NCBI GenBank assembly: GCA_004322345.1
Contig: SCTQ01000311.1
Location: forward strand, 1-46,584
From: Aquabacterium sp.
GTDB taxonomy: Bacteria; Pseudomonadota; Gammaproteobacteria; Burkholderiales; Burkholderiaceae_C
Direction: 5' to 3'
Length of the DNA: 46,584 bases
Shown here: positions 15,360-24,862 of the stretch, piece by piece
How positions within the stretch are numbered: position 1 is the first letter of the stretch
Layout: the number at the start of each line of letters is the position of its first letter
Program-made: the position numbers and the translations under genes
The notes under the pieces: generated by a model
What the model saw: only the letters and a program-made list of their open reading frames with translations
What the model was told of the DNA's origin: nothing
Databases searched by the model: none

Positions 15360-16646
15360 TCAGCCCAGCGTCACGCGGGCGAACTTGCGCTTGCCGACCT
15401 GCACGACATAGATGCCGGCGTCGAGCTTCAGGCCCTTGTCCGCGACCACCGAGCCTTCCACCCGCACGCCGCCTTGCTCGACCATGCGGTTGCCTTCGGT
15501 GGCCGAGGGCACCAGGCCGGCCTGCTTGAGCAGCGCGGCGATGCCCAGCGGCGCGCCGGACAGGCTCACCTCGGGGATGTCATCGGGGATGCCGCCCTTG
15601 GCGCGGTTGTTGAAGTCGGCCAGCGCCTCCTGCGCGGCCTGCGCGCCGTGGAAGCGGGTGACGATCTCCTGGCCCAGCAGCACCTTGGCATCGCGCGGAT
15701 TGCGGCCGCCATCGCACTCGGCCTTCAACCCGGCGATGTCCTCGAGCGAGCGGAAGCTCAACAGCTCGAACCAGCGCCACATCAAGTCGTCCGAGATGCT
15801 CATCACCTTGGCGAACATCTGGGCCGGCGCCTCGCTGATGCCGATGTAGTTGCCTTTGGACTTGGACATCTTCTCGACGCCGTCCAGGCCCTCCAGCAGC
15901 GGCATGGTCAGGATGCACTGGGGCTCCTGTCCGTACTCGGCCTGCAGGTGGCGGCCCATCAGCAGGTTGAACTTCTGGTCGGTACCGCCGAGCTCCAGGT
16001 CGCTCTTCAGCGCCACCGAGTCGTAGCCCTGCATCAGCGGGTATAGGAATTCGTGCACGGAGATGGGCACGCCCCCTTTGTAACGCTTGGTGAAATCGTC
16101 GCGCTCCAGCATGCGGGCGACCGTGTAGCGGGAGGACAGCTCGATCATCCCGCGCGCGCCCAATGCGTCACACCATTCGGAGTTGTAGCGGACCTCGGTC
16201 TTCGACTCGTCAAGCACCAGCGCGGCTTGCCGGTAATAGGTCTCGGCGTTGACGGCGATCTGCTCCTTGGTCAACGGCGGGCGGGTCGTGTTACGTCCGG
16301 ACGGGTCGCCGATCATCGACGTGAAGTCGCCGATCAAGAAAATCACTTGATGTCCGATGTCCTGTAGCTGCCGCAGCTTGTTGAGCACGACGGTGTGGCC
16401 CAGGTGGATGTCCGGCGCCGTCGGATCCAGCCCCAGCTTGATCCGCAGCGGTTGCCCGGCAGCCTGGGATCGGGCCAGCTTCCGCTCCCAGTCGGCCTGG
16501 GGCAGCAATTCATCGCAACCGCGCAGCGTGATCGCCAACGATGCACGCACTTCGTCGGTGATCGGCCACTTTTTCTGCTCGTTCGCAGAATTTGGCAGCA
16601 AGTTGGCAGGAGTCGCCCCCTCGGGCGGCGCGGAAGTCTGAGACAT
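15360..16646 (-). CDS. tyrS: Tyrosyl-tRNA synthetase
   Basis: A 428-residue class I synthetase that charges tRNA-Tyr. The HIGH-type motif is HLGH (81-84 in [12 protein letters not shown]), the tyrosine-site region includes [14 protein letters not shown] (220-233), and KMSKS lies at 259-263. The C-terminal S4-like RNA-binding domain occupies about 365-425 and ends [11 protein letters not shown]. The ATG at 16646 is chosen because the in-frame region upstream has no family character and the protein is already full length. On the minus strand, tacaat at 16776-16771 is a candidate -10 element. Confidence 0.95.
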   Translation of the reverse strand: MSQTSAPPEGATPANLLPNSANEQKKWPITDEVRASLAITLRGCDELLPQADWERKLARSQAAGQPLRIKLGLDPTAPDIHLGHTVVLNKLRQLQDIGHQVIFLIGDFTSMIGDPSGRNTTRPPLTKEQIAVNAETYYRQAALVLDESKTEVRYNSEWCDALGARGMIELSSRYTVARMLERDDFTKRYKGGVPISVHEFLYPLMQGYDSVALKSDLELGGTDQKFNLLMGRHLQAEYGQEPQCILTMPLLEGLDGVEKMSKSKGNYIGISEAPAQMFAKVMSISDDLMWRWFELLSFRSLEDIAGLKAECDGGRNPRDAKVLLGQEIVTRFHGAQAAQEALADFNNRAKGGIPDDIPEVSLSGAPLGIAALLKQAGLVPSATEGNRMVEQGGVRVEGSVVADKGLKLDAGIYVVQVGKRKFARVTLG

Positions 16647-16890
16647 GGGTGTAAATCGGGTCAATTTGGCGGCAGATCGTGCAAGACGCATCGATATACT
16701 GCGCAGCACTTCGAAGCGGCCGCTCGCCAACACGGCACCGGACGCTCCCTGCGAAGGTCGCGAGGCCCGGATTGTAGGTAGCCCGCCCGCGGACCCCCGC
16801 CAAATCAGCCAGCACGCCCCAGCCTCCCCGGTCGAACGACTCGCGGACGAGCGAGGCGCCGGCTTTTCGTTACAGAACAAGGATAGGCGT
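16647..16890. promoter_or_regulatory. Divergent promoter region tyrS / M23 peptidase
   Basis: A 244-base region between two divergent genes. Candidate -10 boxes are tacaat on the minus strand (16776-16771, for tyrS) and tatact on the plus strand (16695-16700, for the peptidase). No good -35 partner is visible for either. The peptidase ribosome-binding site aagga lies at 16879-16883. Confidence 0.4.
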
Positions 16891-18273
16891 TTGGTCTCTT
16901 TGCTCCAGTCCTTCGAGCGCGCTGCCCGCAGCGCCTCCACCGCCGTCTCCCGTCACCCGCGCCGCCTGGCCGCCGCCGTCGCCACCCTGCTGGCCGGCGC
17001 CACCGTGGCCGCCTTCGGCGTCGCGCCGCTGGCCGGCTCGCTGGAGCAGGTCCTGCCGCTGCAGCAGACGGTCAACGAATCCATTCCCCTGCCGCAGCTG
17101 GACCACCAGCTGGAGGCGCTGGACCTGTCGGCCCTGCAGCTGTGGCGCAGCGACCTGACCCGCTCCACCGACACCGCCGACAGCCTGCTCAAGCGCCTGG
17201 GCGTGGACGACCCCGAGGTCGCCGCCTTCCTGCGCCGTGACGCGGTCGCCCGCCGCGTGCTGGAAGGCCGTGCCGGCAAGATGATGCAGGCCGTGGCCAC
17301 GGATGGCCGCCTGGTGCGCTTGGTCGCCCGCTATCCGGCCGAGGACGCCAGCCTGCGCGACAGCCACTTCACCCGCCTGACGATCGAGCGCGACGCCCTG
17401 GGCCTGCGCGCCCGCACCGAGGTGGCCGCGCTGGAAGTGCAGACCCGCATCGGCTCCGGCACCATCCACAGCTCGCTGTTCGCCGCCGCCGACGATGCAG
17501 CCATTCCCGATGGCGTGACCGTGCAGATGGCCGAGATCTTCGGCACCGACATCGATTTCCGCCGCGAGCTGCGTCGCGGCGACAGCTTCACCGTCGCCTA
17601 CGAAGCCCCGACGGCCGACGGCGAGCCCGTGGCCTGGAACCAGGCCGCCGGCCGCGTGCTGGCCGCCCGCTTCATCAACGACGGCAAGACCCACGAAGCC
17701 ATCTGGTTCCAGGAGCCGGGCCGCAAGGGCGCCTACTTCGACTCCACCGGCCGCAGCAAGACACGCATGTTCCTGGCCAGCCCGCTGGCCTTCTCGCGCG
17801 TGACCTCCGGCTTCGCGATGCGCTTCCACCCGGTGCTCAAGACCTGGCGCGCCCACCTGGGCGTGGACCTGGGTGCGCCCAGCGGCACGCCGGTGCGCGT
17901 GGTCGGCGACGGCACGGTCGAGTTCGCCGGCTGGCAGAACGGCTATGGCAACGTGATCCACATCCGCCACGACAACAGCCGCATGACCGTCTACGCCCAC
18001 CTCAGCCGCATCGACGTCAAGCGCGGCCAGCGCGTGGAGCAGGGCCAGGGCATCGGTGCCGTCGGTGCCACCGGCTGGGCCACCGGCCCGCACCTGCACT
18101 TCGAGTTCCGCAAGGACGGCCAGCAGATCGACCCGATGACCATCGCCCGCGCCTCCGAGGCCGCCGCGCTGACGCCGGCCGCGCTGGCACGCTTCAAGGA
18201 AGTGGCCACCGCCAGCCGCCTGCAGCTGCAGGCGGCGACGACCTCGACGGCGATGAACATGCGGGTGGAGTGA
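16891..18273 (+). CDS. M23 family (LytM-type) peptidoglycan endopeptidase, TTG start
   Basis: A 460-residue murein hydrolase of the MepM/LytM type. An N-terminal membrane anchor or signal (about 23-50, after RHPRR) is followed by an OapA/LysM-like region. The zinc-peptidase domain has H322 and D326 in HLGVD, H370 in VYAHLS, and the HxH pair H401/H403 in GPHLHFEFR, so all metal and catalytic residues are present. The start is TTG at 16891 with aagga 7 bases upstream. A longer in-frame ATG at 16645 would overlap the tyrS start region and add non-conserved sequence. It is followed by an intrinsic terminator and then anmK, another cell-wall gene. Confidence 0.93.
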   Translation: MVSLLQSFERAARSASTAVSRHPRRLAAAVATLLAGATVAAFGVAPLAGSLEQVLPLQQTVNESIPLPQLDHQLEALDLSALQLWRSDLTRSTDTADSLLKRLGVDDPEVAAFLRRDAVARRVLEGRAGKMMQAVATDGRLVRLVARYPAEDASLRDSHFTRLTIERDALGLRARTEVAALEVQTRIGSGTIHSSLFAAADDAAIPDGVTVQMAEIFGTDIDFRRELRRGDSFTVAYEAPTADGEPVAWNQAAGRVLAARFINDGKTHEAIWFQEPGRKGAYFDSTGRSKTRMFLASPLAFSRVTSGFAMRFHPVLKTWRAHLGVDLGAPSGTPVRVVGDGTVEFAGWQNGYGNVIHIRHDNSRMTVYAHLSRIDVKRGQRVEQGQGIGAVGATGWATGPHLHFEFRKDGQQIDPMTIARASEAAALTPAALARFKEVATASRLQLQAATTSTAMNMRVE

Positions 18274-18295
18274 GGCCCTCGCCCCCCACCGCCAG

Positions 18296-18318
18296 GGCCC
18301 GCGTAAGCGGGCCTTTTT
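18296..18318 (+). terminator. Intrinsic terminator after the M23 peptidase gene
   Basis: Stem ggcccgc (18296-18302) and gcgggcc (18307-18313) with loop gtaa, followed by ttttt and further T-rich sequence. It lies 23 bases after the stop and 40 bases before anmK, so anmK either has its own promoter or depends on read-through. Confidence 0.85.
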
Positions 18319-18357
18319 CTTTGGCCCTGCCCTGCGTGCCCTGCTAACCTCGCCCGC

Positions 18358-19500
18358 ATGACCAGCCCCGACTCCTCGCCCCGCGGCGAGCTCTACCTCG
18401 GCCTGATGTCCGGCACCTCGCTGGACGGCGTGGACGGCGTGCTCTGCGCCTTCGACGACCATCGCCTGCAGGTGCTGGCCCACCATTGGCAGCGCTTCGA
18501 CATCGACTTGGCGACCGAATTGCTGGCCCTGAACACCCCCGGGGACAACGAACTCCACCGCGCCGCCCTGGCCGCCAACCGCCTGGCCGAGACCTATGCG
18601 GACACCGTGCAGGCCGTGCTGGCGCAAGCCGGCGTCGCTGCCGGCGCGGTGCGTGCGATCGGCGCGCATGGCCAGACCGTGCGCCACCGCCCCGGCGAGT
18701 TCGACGGCACCGGCTACACGCTGCAGCTCAACGCACCGGCCCTGCTGGCCGAGCGCACCGGCATCCCGGTGATCGCCGACTTCCGCAGCCGCGACGTGGC
18801 CGCCAAGGGGCAGGGCGCGCCGCTGGTGCCGGCCTTCCACCAGGAGGTCTTCGCCGCGATCCAGGCGCCGGTGGCCGTGCTCAACGTCGGCGGCATCGCC
18901 AACCTGACCCTGGTGCCGCCCGCCGGCACCGGCCAGCCGGCCTGGGGCTTCGACTGCGGCCCGGGCAACGTGCTGATGGACCTGTGGTGCGCCCAGCACC
19001 TGGGCCGCCCCTTCGACGCCGGCGGCGCCTTCGCCTCCAGCGGCCAGGTGATCGAGCCGCTGCTGGCAGCCTGCCTGGCCGAACCCTATTTCCGCCTGCC
19101 CGCGCCCAAGAGCACCGGCCGCGACCTCTTCCACGGGGAATGGCTGCGCACCCGGCTGGACCGCCTGCCCACCGCGCCCGCCGAGGACGTGCAGGCCACG
19201 CTGTGCGAGCTGACCGCGCGCAGCAGCGCCCAGGCCGTGCAGGACCACGCGGGCGAGGCGCAGGAGTTGCTGGTCTGCGGCGGCGGCGCCTTCAACCTCA
19301 GCCTGCTGCAAAGGCTGCAGCGGCTGCTGCCGGAGATGCAGGTGCTGACCTCGGACCGCCGCGGCCTGCCCCCGATGCAGGTCGAGGCCACCGCCTTCGC
19401 CTGGCTGGCACGCGCCCACGTGCTGGGGCGCCCGGGCAACCTGCCGGGCACGACCGGCGCCGCCGGCCCGCGCGTGCTGGGCGCCTGCTATCCGGCCTGA
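18358..19500 (+). CDS. anmK: Anhydro-N-acetylmuramic acid kinase
   Basis: A 380-residue cytoplasmic kinase of the ASKHA fold that converts 1,6-anhydro-MurNAc from wall turnover to MurNAc 6-phosphate. Diagnostic motifs are GLMSGTSLDGVD (about 15-26), GAHGQTVRHRP, PVIADFRSRDVAAKGQGAPLVP in parts, NVGGIANLT, DCGPGN and LLVCGGGAFN. Length is normal (about 370). The M23 peptidase just upstream and the lytic transglycosylase elsewhere in the window are consistent with murein recycling. It converges on erpA over a terminator. Confidence 0.95.
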   Translation: MTSPDSSPRGELYLGLMSGTSLDGVDGVLCAFDDHRLQVLAHHWQRFDIDLATELLALNTPGDNELHRAALAANRLAETYADTVQAVLAQAGVAAGAVRAIGAHGQTVRHRPGEFDGTGYTLQLNAPALLAERTGIPVIADFRSRDVAAKGQGAPLVPAFHQEVFAAIQAPVAVLNVGGIANLTLVPPAGTGQPAWGFDCGPGNVLMDLWCAQHLGRPFDAGGAFASSGQVIEPLLAACLAEPYFRLPAPKSTGRDLFHGEWLRTRLDRLPTAPAEDVQATLCELTARSSAQAVQDHAGEAQELLVCGGGAFNLSLLQRLQRLLPEMQVLTSDRRGLPPMQVEATAFAWLARAHVLGRPGNLPGTTGAAGPRVLGACYPA

Positions 19501-19517
19501 GCACCGAGGCGGCAACG

Positions 19518-19538
19518 AAAAAGCCGCCCGAAGGCGGC
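19518..19538 (-). terminator. Intrinsic terminator of the argC-erpA operon
   Basis: On the minus strand gccgcc-ttcg-ggcggc is followed by ttttt. The stem spans 19523-19538 and the T-run is the complement of 19518-19522. It lies just after the erpA stop. The UUCG tetraloop is typical of stable terminators. There is no T-run on the plus side. Confidence 0.85.
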
Positions 19539-19561
19539 CTTGCGATCCGCGGCGCGGGGGA

Positions 19562-19939
19562 TCAGACCGAGAAGCTGGAGCCGCAGCCGCAGGTGGTCTG
19601 GGCGTTCGGGTTCTTGATCACGAACTGGGCACCCTGCAGGTCGTCCTTGTAGTCGATCTCGGCGCCGACCAGGTACTGCAGGCTCATCGCGTCGATCAGC
19701 AGCATCACGCCGTTCTTCTCCATCGTCGTGTCGTCCTCGTTGACGATCTCGTCGAAGGTGAAGCCGTACTGGAAGCCGGAGCAGCCGCCGCCCTGAACGA
19801 AGACGCGCAGCTTCAGGTCCGGGTTGCCTTCCTCGTCGACCAGTTCGCGCACCTTGCCGGCAGCCGCATCGGTGAAGACGATGGGCGGCGGCGGGACGTC
19901 GGCCTGGGGGGCGGCGGGGGAGAGGGCGGTGGCGGTCAT
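19562..19939 (-). CDS. erpA: Iron-sulfur cluster insertion protein ErpA
   Basis: A 125-residue A-type Fe-S carrier that delivers clusters to target enzymes such as those of isoprenoid synthesis. The three ligand cysteines are present: C53 in GGCSGFQYG and C117/C119 in [12 protein letters not shown] proline/alanine-rich N-terminal tail of about 18 residues precedes the fold. It is the last gene of the argC, DUF6776, bactofilin, erpA run, 29 bases after the bactofilin gene, and is followed by an intrinsic terminator. ErpA is preferred over IscA from the sequence around [11 protein letters not shown] and from gene context. Confidence 0.94.
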   Translation of the reverse strand: MTATALSPAAPQADVPPPPIVFTDAAAGKVRELVDEEGNPDLKLRVFVQGGGCSGFQYGFTFDEIVNEDDTTMEKNGVMLLIDAMSLQYLVGAEIDYKDDLQGAQFVIKNPNAQTTCGCGSSFSV

Positions 19940-19968
19940 GTGGAACTCCGTAACTGGCTGGATTCGAT

Positions 19969-20370
19969 TCAGGAGGCAGCGGTATTGGTGGCTGCCAGTT
20001 TCAATGAGGGCTTCTCTTCCGCATTCAAGGGATGGAGCTCGCCGTCGATCACGGCGCCCTGGTGCATTTCCAGGGCGTGATATTTGACGTCACCGTTGAT
20101 GCGGGCCTTGGGCTGCAACTCAAGCAAGTCTTCGGCCGTCACCGGTCCGCTGACGGTGCCGTTGATGATGACATGACCGGCACGGACCCTGCCCACCACC
20201 CTGGCTTTTTCGCTGATGACGAGGATGCTGCGGCCGTCGCCGGCGGCGATCACGTCGCCCTCGACCTCGCCGTCGATGCGCAGGCCGTCGGTGAAGCGGA
20301 CCTCGCCGCGCAGCGTGGTGCCCTCGCCGATCAGCGTGTGGATGGCCGGCTGGCGCTTGATACCGAACAT
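19969..20370 (-). CDS. Bactofilin family cytoskeletal protein
   Basis: A 133-residue bactofilin (DUF583), which forms filaments and often localises cell-wall enzymes. It shows the repetitive beta-helix pattern of short hydrophobic/glycine turns: [70 protein letters not shown]. Short non-repetitive tails flank the core. The ATG at 20370 has gaggaga upstream; in-frame codons further 5' are arginine/proline-rich and not conserved. Neighbouring wall enzymes (M23 peptidase, anmK) fit a role in envelope organisation, but the sequence does not show its partner. Confidence 0.9.
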   Translation of the reverse strand: MFGIKRQPAIHTLIGEGTTLRGEVRFTDGLRIDGEVEGDVIAAGDGRSILVISEKARVVGRVRAGHVIINGTVSGPVTAEDLLELQPKARINGDVKYHALEMHQGAVIDGELHPLNAEEKPSLKLAATNTAAS

Positions 20371-20413
20371 GAGCGTCTCCTCGGATGGGAACTTCGTGGA
20401 TCTCGGCAGGCGC

Positions 20414-21136
20414 CTAGAGCGTGGCCTGCTGCGTGGCGCGGACACTGCCCGAAGCGTCCAGGACGCGGACCTGGACCTGGCGTACCGCCGCCTGTGCGGG
20501 ATATTGAATCACACCCTCCACCCGCTGGTATTGCTTGAATTGCAAGCTGTGATTGCCGTTGCTCGGCACGGCAAAAGTCCACGGCTTGTTGTCCATCGAG
20601 CCACTGACGCTGACCTCGTAGCGGCCGCTGAACTCCGCCGGATTGCGCCCGCCTTGCATCACCAGCAGCTGGAAGCGCAACTGGCCGGCCTGGGGCACCT
20701 GGGCCTGCAGCGCTCGCACGGCCAGCCCGTCGTGGGAGCCGGTGGGCAGCAGGCGCTCGAAGAAGCCCAGGTCACCCTTGAGCGCGAGGTTTTCGGTCTC
20801 CAGCGTCCGCACTTGGTCGGCCAGGCGCTCCTGCGCGGCGCGCTCGGCCTTCAGCAGGCTGTCCGCGGTGTTGGCGATGGACTGCGCCTTCTCGCGCTCC
20901 TCGCGCAGCTGCGCGACCTCGTCGCGCAGGCGCGCTGCCTCGCTGCTCAACTCGCTGTGGCGGGGCCCCAGGCCGGCCAGACCGCGGCCCACCTCGAAGG
21001 CCCACAGCGCCAGCGCGGCCGAGAACCCCAACATCAGCGCCAGCACCGCCCAGCGCAGTGGCCAGGGCAGGTGGCTGCGCACGATCATGCGCGGCGCGCT
21101 GACGGACAGGCGGCGGCGGATCAGCTTCCAGCGCAT
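20414..21136 (-). CDS. Single-pass membrane protein with coiled coil (DUF6776-like)
   Basis: A 240-residue protein of unknown function. A basic N-terminus (RWKLIRRRL) is followed by one transmembrane helix (about 27-47), then a heptad-rich coiled coil from about 60 to 120 (ELSSEAARLRDEVAQLREE and on). A C-terminal beta-rich domain contains LRFQLLVMQGG, FSGRYEVSVSG and VEGVIQYP. The topology suggests a cytoplasmic N-terminus with the coiled coil and domain in the periplasm. It lies between argC and the bactofilin gene with gaps of 15 and 43 bases, so it is probably in one operon. The DUF6776 name is from recollection of the family. Confidence 0.75.
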   Translation of the reverse strand: MRWKLIRRRLSVSAPRMIVRSHLPWPLRWAVLALMLGFSAALALWAFEVGRGLAGLGPRHSELSSEAARLRDEVAQLREEREKAQSIANTADSLLKAERAAQERLADQVRTLETENLALKGDLGFFERLLPTGSHDGLAVRALQAQVPQAGQLRFQLLVMQGGRNPAEFSGRYEVSVSGSMDNKPWTFAVPSNGNHSLQFKQYQRVEGVIQYPAQAAVRQVQVRVLDASGSVRATQQATL

Positions 21137-21151
21137 CGGTGCGGCCGGCCT

Positions 21152-22204
21152 TCAGGGCAGGACCGGGACCAGGTCCAGCCCCAGGGACTCCTCCAGGCCG
21201 AACAGCAGGTTCATGTTCTGCACCGCCTGGCCGGAGGCGCCCTTGGTGAGGTTGTCCTCGACCACCAGCACCATCACGGTATCGGGCAGCGGCTTGTGCA
21301 CGGCGATGCGCACGGTGTTGCTGGCGCGCACGCTGCGCGTCTCCGGCGCGGAGCCGGCGGGCAGCACGTCGACGAAGCGCTCGTTGCGGTAGAAAGCCTC
21401 GAAGACGGCCTGCAGGTCGGCGTCCTGGCCGGCGCTGTTCAGGCGTGCGTACAGCGTGGAATGGATGCCGCGCACGATGGGCAGCAGGTGCGGCACGAAC
21501 AGGCAGCTCACCTCGTTGCGGCGAGAGTCCGGCACGCGGGCGATGCGGCGCAGCTGCTCGTTGATCTCGGGGCCGTGGCGGTGGCCCTTGACGCCGTAGG
21601 CCTTGAAGTTGTCGCTGGCCTCGGACAGCAGGGTGTGGACCTCGGCCTTGCGGCCCGCGCCCGAGGTGCCGGAGGCACAGTTGGCGATCAGGTGGCCGGC
21701 CTCGATCAGGCCCTGGTCCAGCAGCGGCGCATAGCCCAGCTGCACGGAGGTGGGATAGCAGCCCGGATTGCCGACGATGCGCGCCTTGCGGATGGCCTCG
21801 CGGTTGAGCTCGGGCAGGCCGTAGACCGATTCCTCGAGCAGGTCCGTGCACGCATGGGGCATGCCGTACCAGCGCTCGAACTCGGCCGGGTCCTTCAGGC
21901 GGAAGTCCGCCGCCAGGTCGATGACCTTCACGCCGGCGTCCACCAGCTCGCGCGCCTGGCTCATCGCCACGCCGTGCGGGGTGGCGAAGAACACCACCTG
22001 GCAGTCCTTGAGCTTGGCGTCGTTCGGCGTGGTGAAGGCGAGGTCGACGTAGCCGCGCAGGTTGGGATACATCTCGGCGACCGGCATGCCGGCTTCCTTG
22101 CGCGAGGTGATCGCCCGCAGGCGGGCCTGGGGATGGCGGGCCAGCAGGCGCAGCAGTTCCACGCCCGTGTAGCCGGTGCCGCCGACGATGCCCACATCGA
22201 TCAT
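21152..22204 (-). CDS. argC: N-acetyl-gamma-glutamyl-phosphate reductase
   Basis: A 350-residue NADPH-dependent reductase of arginine synthesis (long ArgC type). The nucleotide-binding motif GGTGYTG lies at 8-14 and the active-site cysteine is C149 in [29 protein letters not shown] and [12 protein letters not shown] are further conserved blocks. Length is normal. The ATG at 22204 has aagga upstream; the open frame beyond it to 22417 is not conserved. A candidate -10 box tacaat lies at 22281-22276. It opens the operon that runs to erpA. Confidence 0.96.
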   Translation of the reverse strand: MIDVGIVGGTGYTGVELLRLLARHPQARLRAITSRKEAGMPVAEMYPNLRGYVDLAFTTPNDAKLKDCQVVFFATPHGVAMSQARELVDAGVKVIDLAADFRLKDPAEFERWYGMPHACTDLLEESVYGLPELNREAIRKARIVGNPGCYPTSVQLGYAPLLDQGLIEAGHLIANCASGTSGAGRKAEVHTLLSEASDNFKAYGVKGHRHGPEINEQLRRIARVPDSRRNEVSCLFVPHLLPIVRGIHSTLYARLNSAGQDADLQAVFEAFYRNERFVDVLPAGSAPETRSVRASNTVRIAVHKPLPDTVMVLVVEDNLTKGASGQAVQNMNLLFGLEESLGLDLVPVLP

Positions 22205-22551
22205 GAGAAGTCCTTTTCGCGCCGCCGGGCGGCCGCAATGAGAGATGGCCGGCAAGCGGCCCGGAAAAGGGTCCGATTGTAGGAAGGTCGGGGCAGGGGC
22301 CCGCGCGTACGGACTCCCGCGGACGCAGGCGCGCGGACGCGTGAACTTGCGCACGCAGCCCGGCGGCGGGCGGTAACACCAGGTCAGCCCGGTCCATGGC
22401 GGGCTTTTTCCGCTCAAGTGCCCCGCCGGCGCCTCCGAAAGTCTGCGGACGCAACCGCCCGCGCGCGCCCGAACCCCGGGCCTGCGGCTTCAGGCGGCGG
22501 CAGCCCCCGTGGCCAGCCGGTGCCCGCCCTTCCCAGCCTGGAGCCTTCGCC
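22205..22551. promoter_or_regulatory. Divergent region between argC and the S8 protease
   Basis: A 347-base gene-free stretch. It holds a candidate -10 for argC (tacaat, minus strand, 22281-22276), a plus-strand intrinsic terminator at 22386-22409, and the protease ribosome-binding site ggag at 22541-22544. The bases between 22290 and 22385 are very GC-rich with several cgcgc runs. No recognised riboswitch motif was found. Confidence 0.5.
22386..22409 (+). terminator. Intrinsic terminator upstream of the S8 protease gene
   Basis: Stem agcccg (22386-22391) and cgggct (22400-22405) with an 8-base loop, followed by tttt. The stem is of modest length. It lies 143 bases before the protease ATG, and no plus-strand gene precedes it in this intergenic region. 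It would end a leader or small RNA, or act as an attenuator for the protease. Confidence 0.6.
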
Positions 22552-24774
22552 ATGCAAACCACCTCGAGCCGGACCGCCGCGTGCGCCGCACACGCCCTGC
22601 GCAGCCGCCACGCCGCCCGGTTCGCCCTGCATGCCCTGGCCAGCGCCGCCCTGGTCTACGCGGCCCTGCAGGAGGCGCGCGCCCAGGCCGTCTTCAGCCC
22701 CGGCACGGCGGAAACCTGGAATTCCACCACCGTGCAGCAGCTGAACCTGTCCGCGGTCCATGCGCGCGGCATCCTGGGCAGCGGCATCAAGGTGGCAGTG
22801 CTGGATTCAGGCATCAACCTGTCCAACCCCGAGTTCGCCGGCAACGCCCGCGTGCTGGCCGGCTGGAACGTCAACGGCAGCGGCGACGTCAGCGACATCT
22901 CGGGCCATGGCACGCACGTGGCCGGCATCATCGCGGCGGCCGCCGACGGCAGCGGCATCTACGGCGTGGCGCCCGGCGCCAAGCTGCTGCCGGTGCGCAT
23001 CTTCAACTCGGCCACCGCGAGCGACGGCGACATCAATCGCGGCCTGACCTACGCCGCCTCGGCCGGCGCGCGCGTGGTCAACCTGAGCCTGAGCGCCACC
23101 ACCGCCACCGGCAGCACCGCCCTGCGCAGCATCACGACGACGGACCAGGTGCTGGTCGTCATCGCGGCGGGCAACCGGGGGGCAGCCGACCCGGACTGGC
23201 CCGCTCGCTACGCCAGGGAGAGCTGGGCCGCCGGCCGCATCGTCGCGGTGGGCGCGGTCGATGCGAACCGCCAGATCGCCGCCTTCTCCAACCGTGCCGG
23301 CGACACGGCCAACTACTTCCTCGTCGCGCCGGGCGTGAACATCACCTCCAGCTACGGCAGCGGCTACGGCGCCATGAGCGGCACCTCGATGGCCGCGCCC
23401 GCGGTATCCGGCGCCGCGGCGCTGGTGTGGGGCTACTGGCCCTATCTGCGCGCCTCGCAGGTCTCGGCCATCCTGCTGAACACCGCGGACGACCTGGGCG
23501 CCCCCGGCGTCGATGCGATCTACGGCCACGGCATGCTCAACGTGAACCGCGCGCTGGCGCCGATCGGAAGCTTCACCTATCGCGCTGCCAACGGGCGCCT
23601 GGTCACGGTGCCGCTGACGCAGCGCCCGGTGGCCACCAGCCAGCCCAAGGTGGCCTCGCCGGCCGCCTTCCGCCAGCTGTCGACCCAGGTCTTCGATGCC
23701 TACGGACGCAACTTCACCAGCGACGAAGGCGACCAGCTGTCCAACCGCAGCATCAGCACGGTGGAGATGCTGATGGGCCGCCTGGACACCGCGATGGATA
23801 CGGCCGTGCGCGTCCTGGGCAGCGAGCGGCGGCTGCTCACGCTGTCGGCCCGCGCAAGCGGCGTGCTCAGCCGCCATGGCGAACTGCAATGGAACCAGCC
23901 GGCGCAGCCCCTGGCCTCGATGATCCAACTGCGCAACCCGGGCGGCCTGGGCTTCGCCGCCGGCTCCGGCGGCTACGGCTCGCAGGCCCTAGGCCTGATG
24001 GACAGCCGGCTCGCACCGACGCTGGCCGGCGCGGAGAGCATCGTCGCCAACCCCATCCTGGGCTTTGCGCCTGCGCATCGCTTCGCCTCCCTGTCCACGC
24101 CGCTGGCCGGCGGGCTGAGCACCCGCCTGGGCATCGTGCAGTCGAAGACCGTCACCAGTCAGGACGGACCGAGCGCCGACATCGGGCTGGTGGAGGTGAC
24201 CTACGCGCGGCAGGACATGGCCATCAACATCTCGATGGCCAACCTGGCCGAGCGCGGCATGCTGGGCGGCTATTCGCACGGCGGGCTGGGCCTGTCGCAG
24301 AGCACCGGCACGCGCGGGGTCAGCGTCTCGGGCGCCTGGCGCGTGGCACGCGACTGGATGTTGGCCGGCTCCTATTCGCTGGCGACCACCGGCGCACCGC
24401 AGGCTGCCGGCCTGCTGGAAGGCGGCACGACGATCGAGTCCGTCGGCTACGGCGTCGGCCTGATCAAGTCCGACACCTGGCGCGCGGGCGACCGGCTCAG
24501 CGTGATGCTCAACGCGCCGTTGCGGGCACGCTCGGGCACCCTGGTCTACGAGGTGGTGTCACAGGTGACCGAAGACGGCGAGCCGATCTACACCGACCAG
24601 CTGATCAACCTGAAGGGCAGCGCGCGCGAGCTGATGACCGAGGCCCGCTACCTGACGCGGCTGTCGCCGAACGCCTGGCTGACGCTGGCAGCCGCCTACC
24701 GACTGCATCCGGACCACGACGCGCAGGCGCGGCCGGAGAGCATCGTGGGCATGCGCTATGCGCTGAGCTTCTGA
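22552..24774 (+). CDS. Secreted S8 (subtilisin-like) serine protease, probable autotransporter
   Basis: A 740-residue protein. A long signal peptide (about 46 residues, RSRHAARFALHALASAALV then ARAQA) precedes a complete S8 domain (about 50-340). The triad is D85 in VAVLDSGI, H119 in GHGTHVAG and S279 in GTSMAAP, with the oxyanion Asn N208 in IAAGN. The following 400 residues are glycine- and serine-rich, with alternating hydrophobic strands, and end RYALSF. A terminal Phe is usual for outer-membrane beta-barrels, so a type V autotransporter domain is likely but inferred. The ATG at 22552 has ggag 7 bases upstream. It sits alone on the plus strand between rpsI and argC; its substrate is unknown. 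Confidence 0.88.
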   Translation: MQTTSSRTAACAAHALRSRHAARFALHALASAALVYAALQEARAQAVFSPGTAETWNSTTVQQLNLSAVHARGILGSGIKVAVLDSGINLSNPEFAGNARVLAGWNVNGSGDVSDISGHGTHVAGIIAAAADGSGIYGVAPGAKLLPVRIFNSATASDGDINRGLTYAASAGARVVNLSLSATTATGSTALRSITTTDQVLVVIAAGNRGAADPDWPARYARESWAAGRIVAVGAVDANRQIAAFSNRAGDTANYFLVAPGVNITSSYGSGYGAMSGTSMAAPAVSGAAALVWGYWPYLRASQVSAILLNTADDLGAPGVDAIYGHGMLNVNRALAPIGSFTYRAANGRLVTVPLTQRPVATSQPKVASPAAFRQLSTQVFDAYGRNFTSDEGDQLSNRSISTVEMLMGRLDTAMDTAVRVLGSERRLLTLSARASGVLSRHGELQWNQPAQPLASMIQLRNPGGLGFAAGSGGYGSQALGLMDSRLAPTLAGAESIVANPILGFAPAHRFASLSTPLAGGLSTRLGIVQSKTVTSQDGPSADIGLVEVTYARQDMAINISMANLAERGMLGGYSHGGLGLSQSTGTRGVSVSGAWRVARDWMLAGSYSLATTGAPQAAGLLEGGTTIESVGYGVGLIKSDTWRAGDRLSVMLNAPLRARSGTLVYEVVSQVTEDGEPIYTDQLINLKGSARELMTEARYLTRLSPNAWLTLAAAYRLHPDHDAQARPESIVGMRYALSF

Positions 24775-24790
24775 GTCCCGGCGCCAAAAG

Positions 24791-24822
24791 AAAAAACCCG
24801 CCGGGCCTGCGCCTTGGCGGGT
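24791..24822 (-). terminator. Intrinsic terminator after rpsI, also able to serve the S8 protease
   Basis: Stem acccgcc (24796-24802) and ggcgggt (24816-24822) with a 13-base loop. On the minus strand it is followed by six T (complement of 24791-24796), a clear terminator for rplM-rpsI. On the plus strand it is followed by ttctcctt, a poorer U-tract, so it may act in both directions for the convergent pair. Confidence 0.8.
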
Positions 24823-24862
24823 TCTCCTTCGCAAGGCCCCGAAAGACCAGGCGACCAGTCGA

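Noticed and set aside
16645-16890. N-terminal extension of the M23 peptidase from an ATG at 16645
   Set aside because: It overlaps the tyrS start region, is not conserved in character, and a TTG with a good ribosome-binding site explains the true N-terminus.
18393-19451. Several short open frames inside anmK and neighbouring genes
   Set aside because: All lie within conserved genes in other frames, lack ribosome-binding sites and have shadow composition.
16870-19515. Long minus-strand open frame opposite the M23 peptidase and anmK
   Set aside because: It is low-complexity (Ala/Gly/Gln/His-rich) and lies antisense to two well-conserved genes. In very GC-rich DNA such frames arise from codon bias on the opposite strand.
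22396-22551. N-terminal extension of the S8 protease
   Set aside because: It would start within the terminator-like element and precede the signal peptide with Arg/Pro-rich sequence. The ATG at 22552 has a ribosome-binding site and a direct signal peptide.
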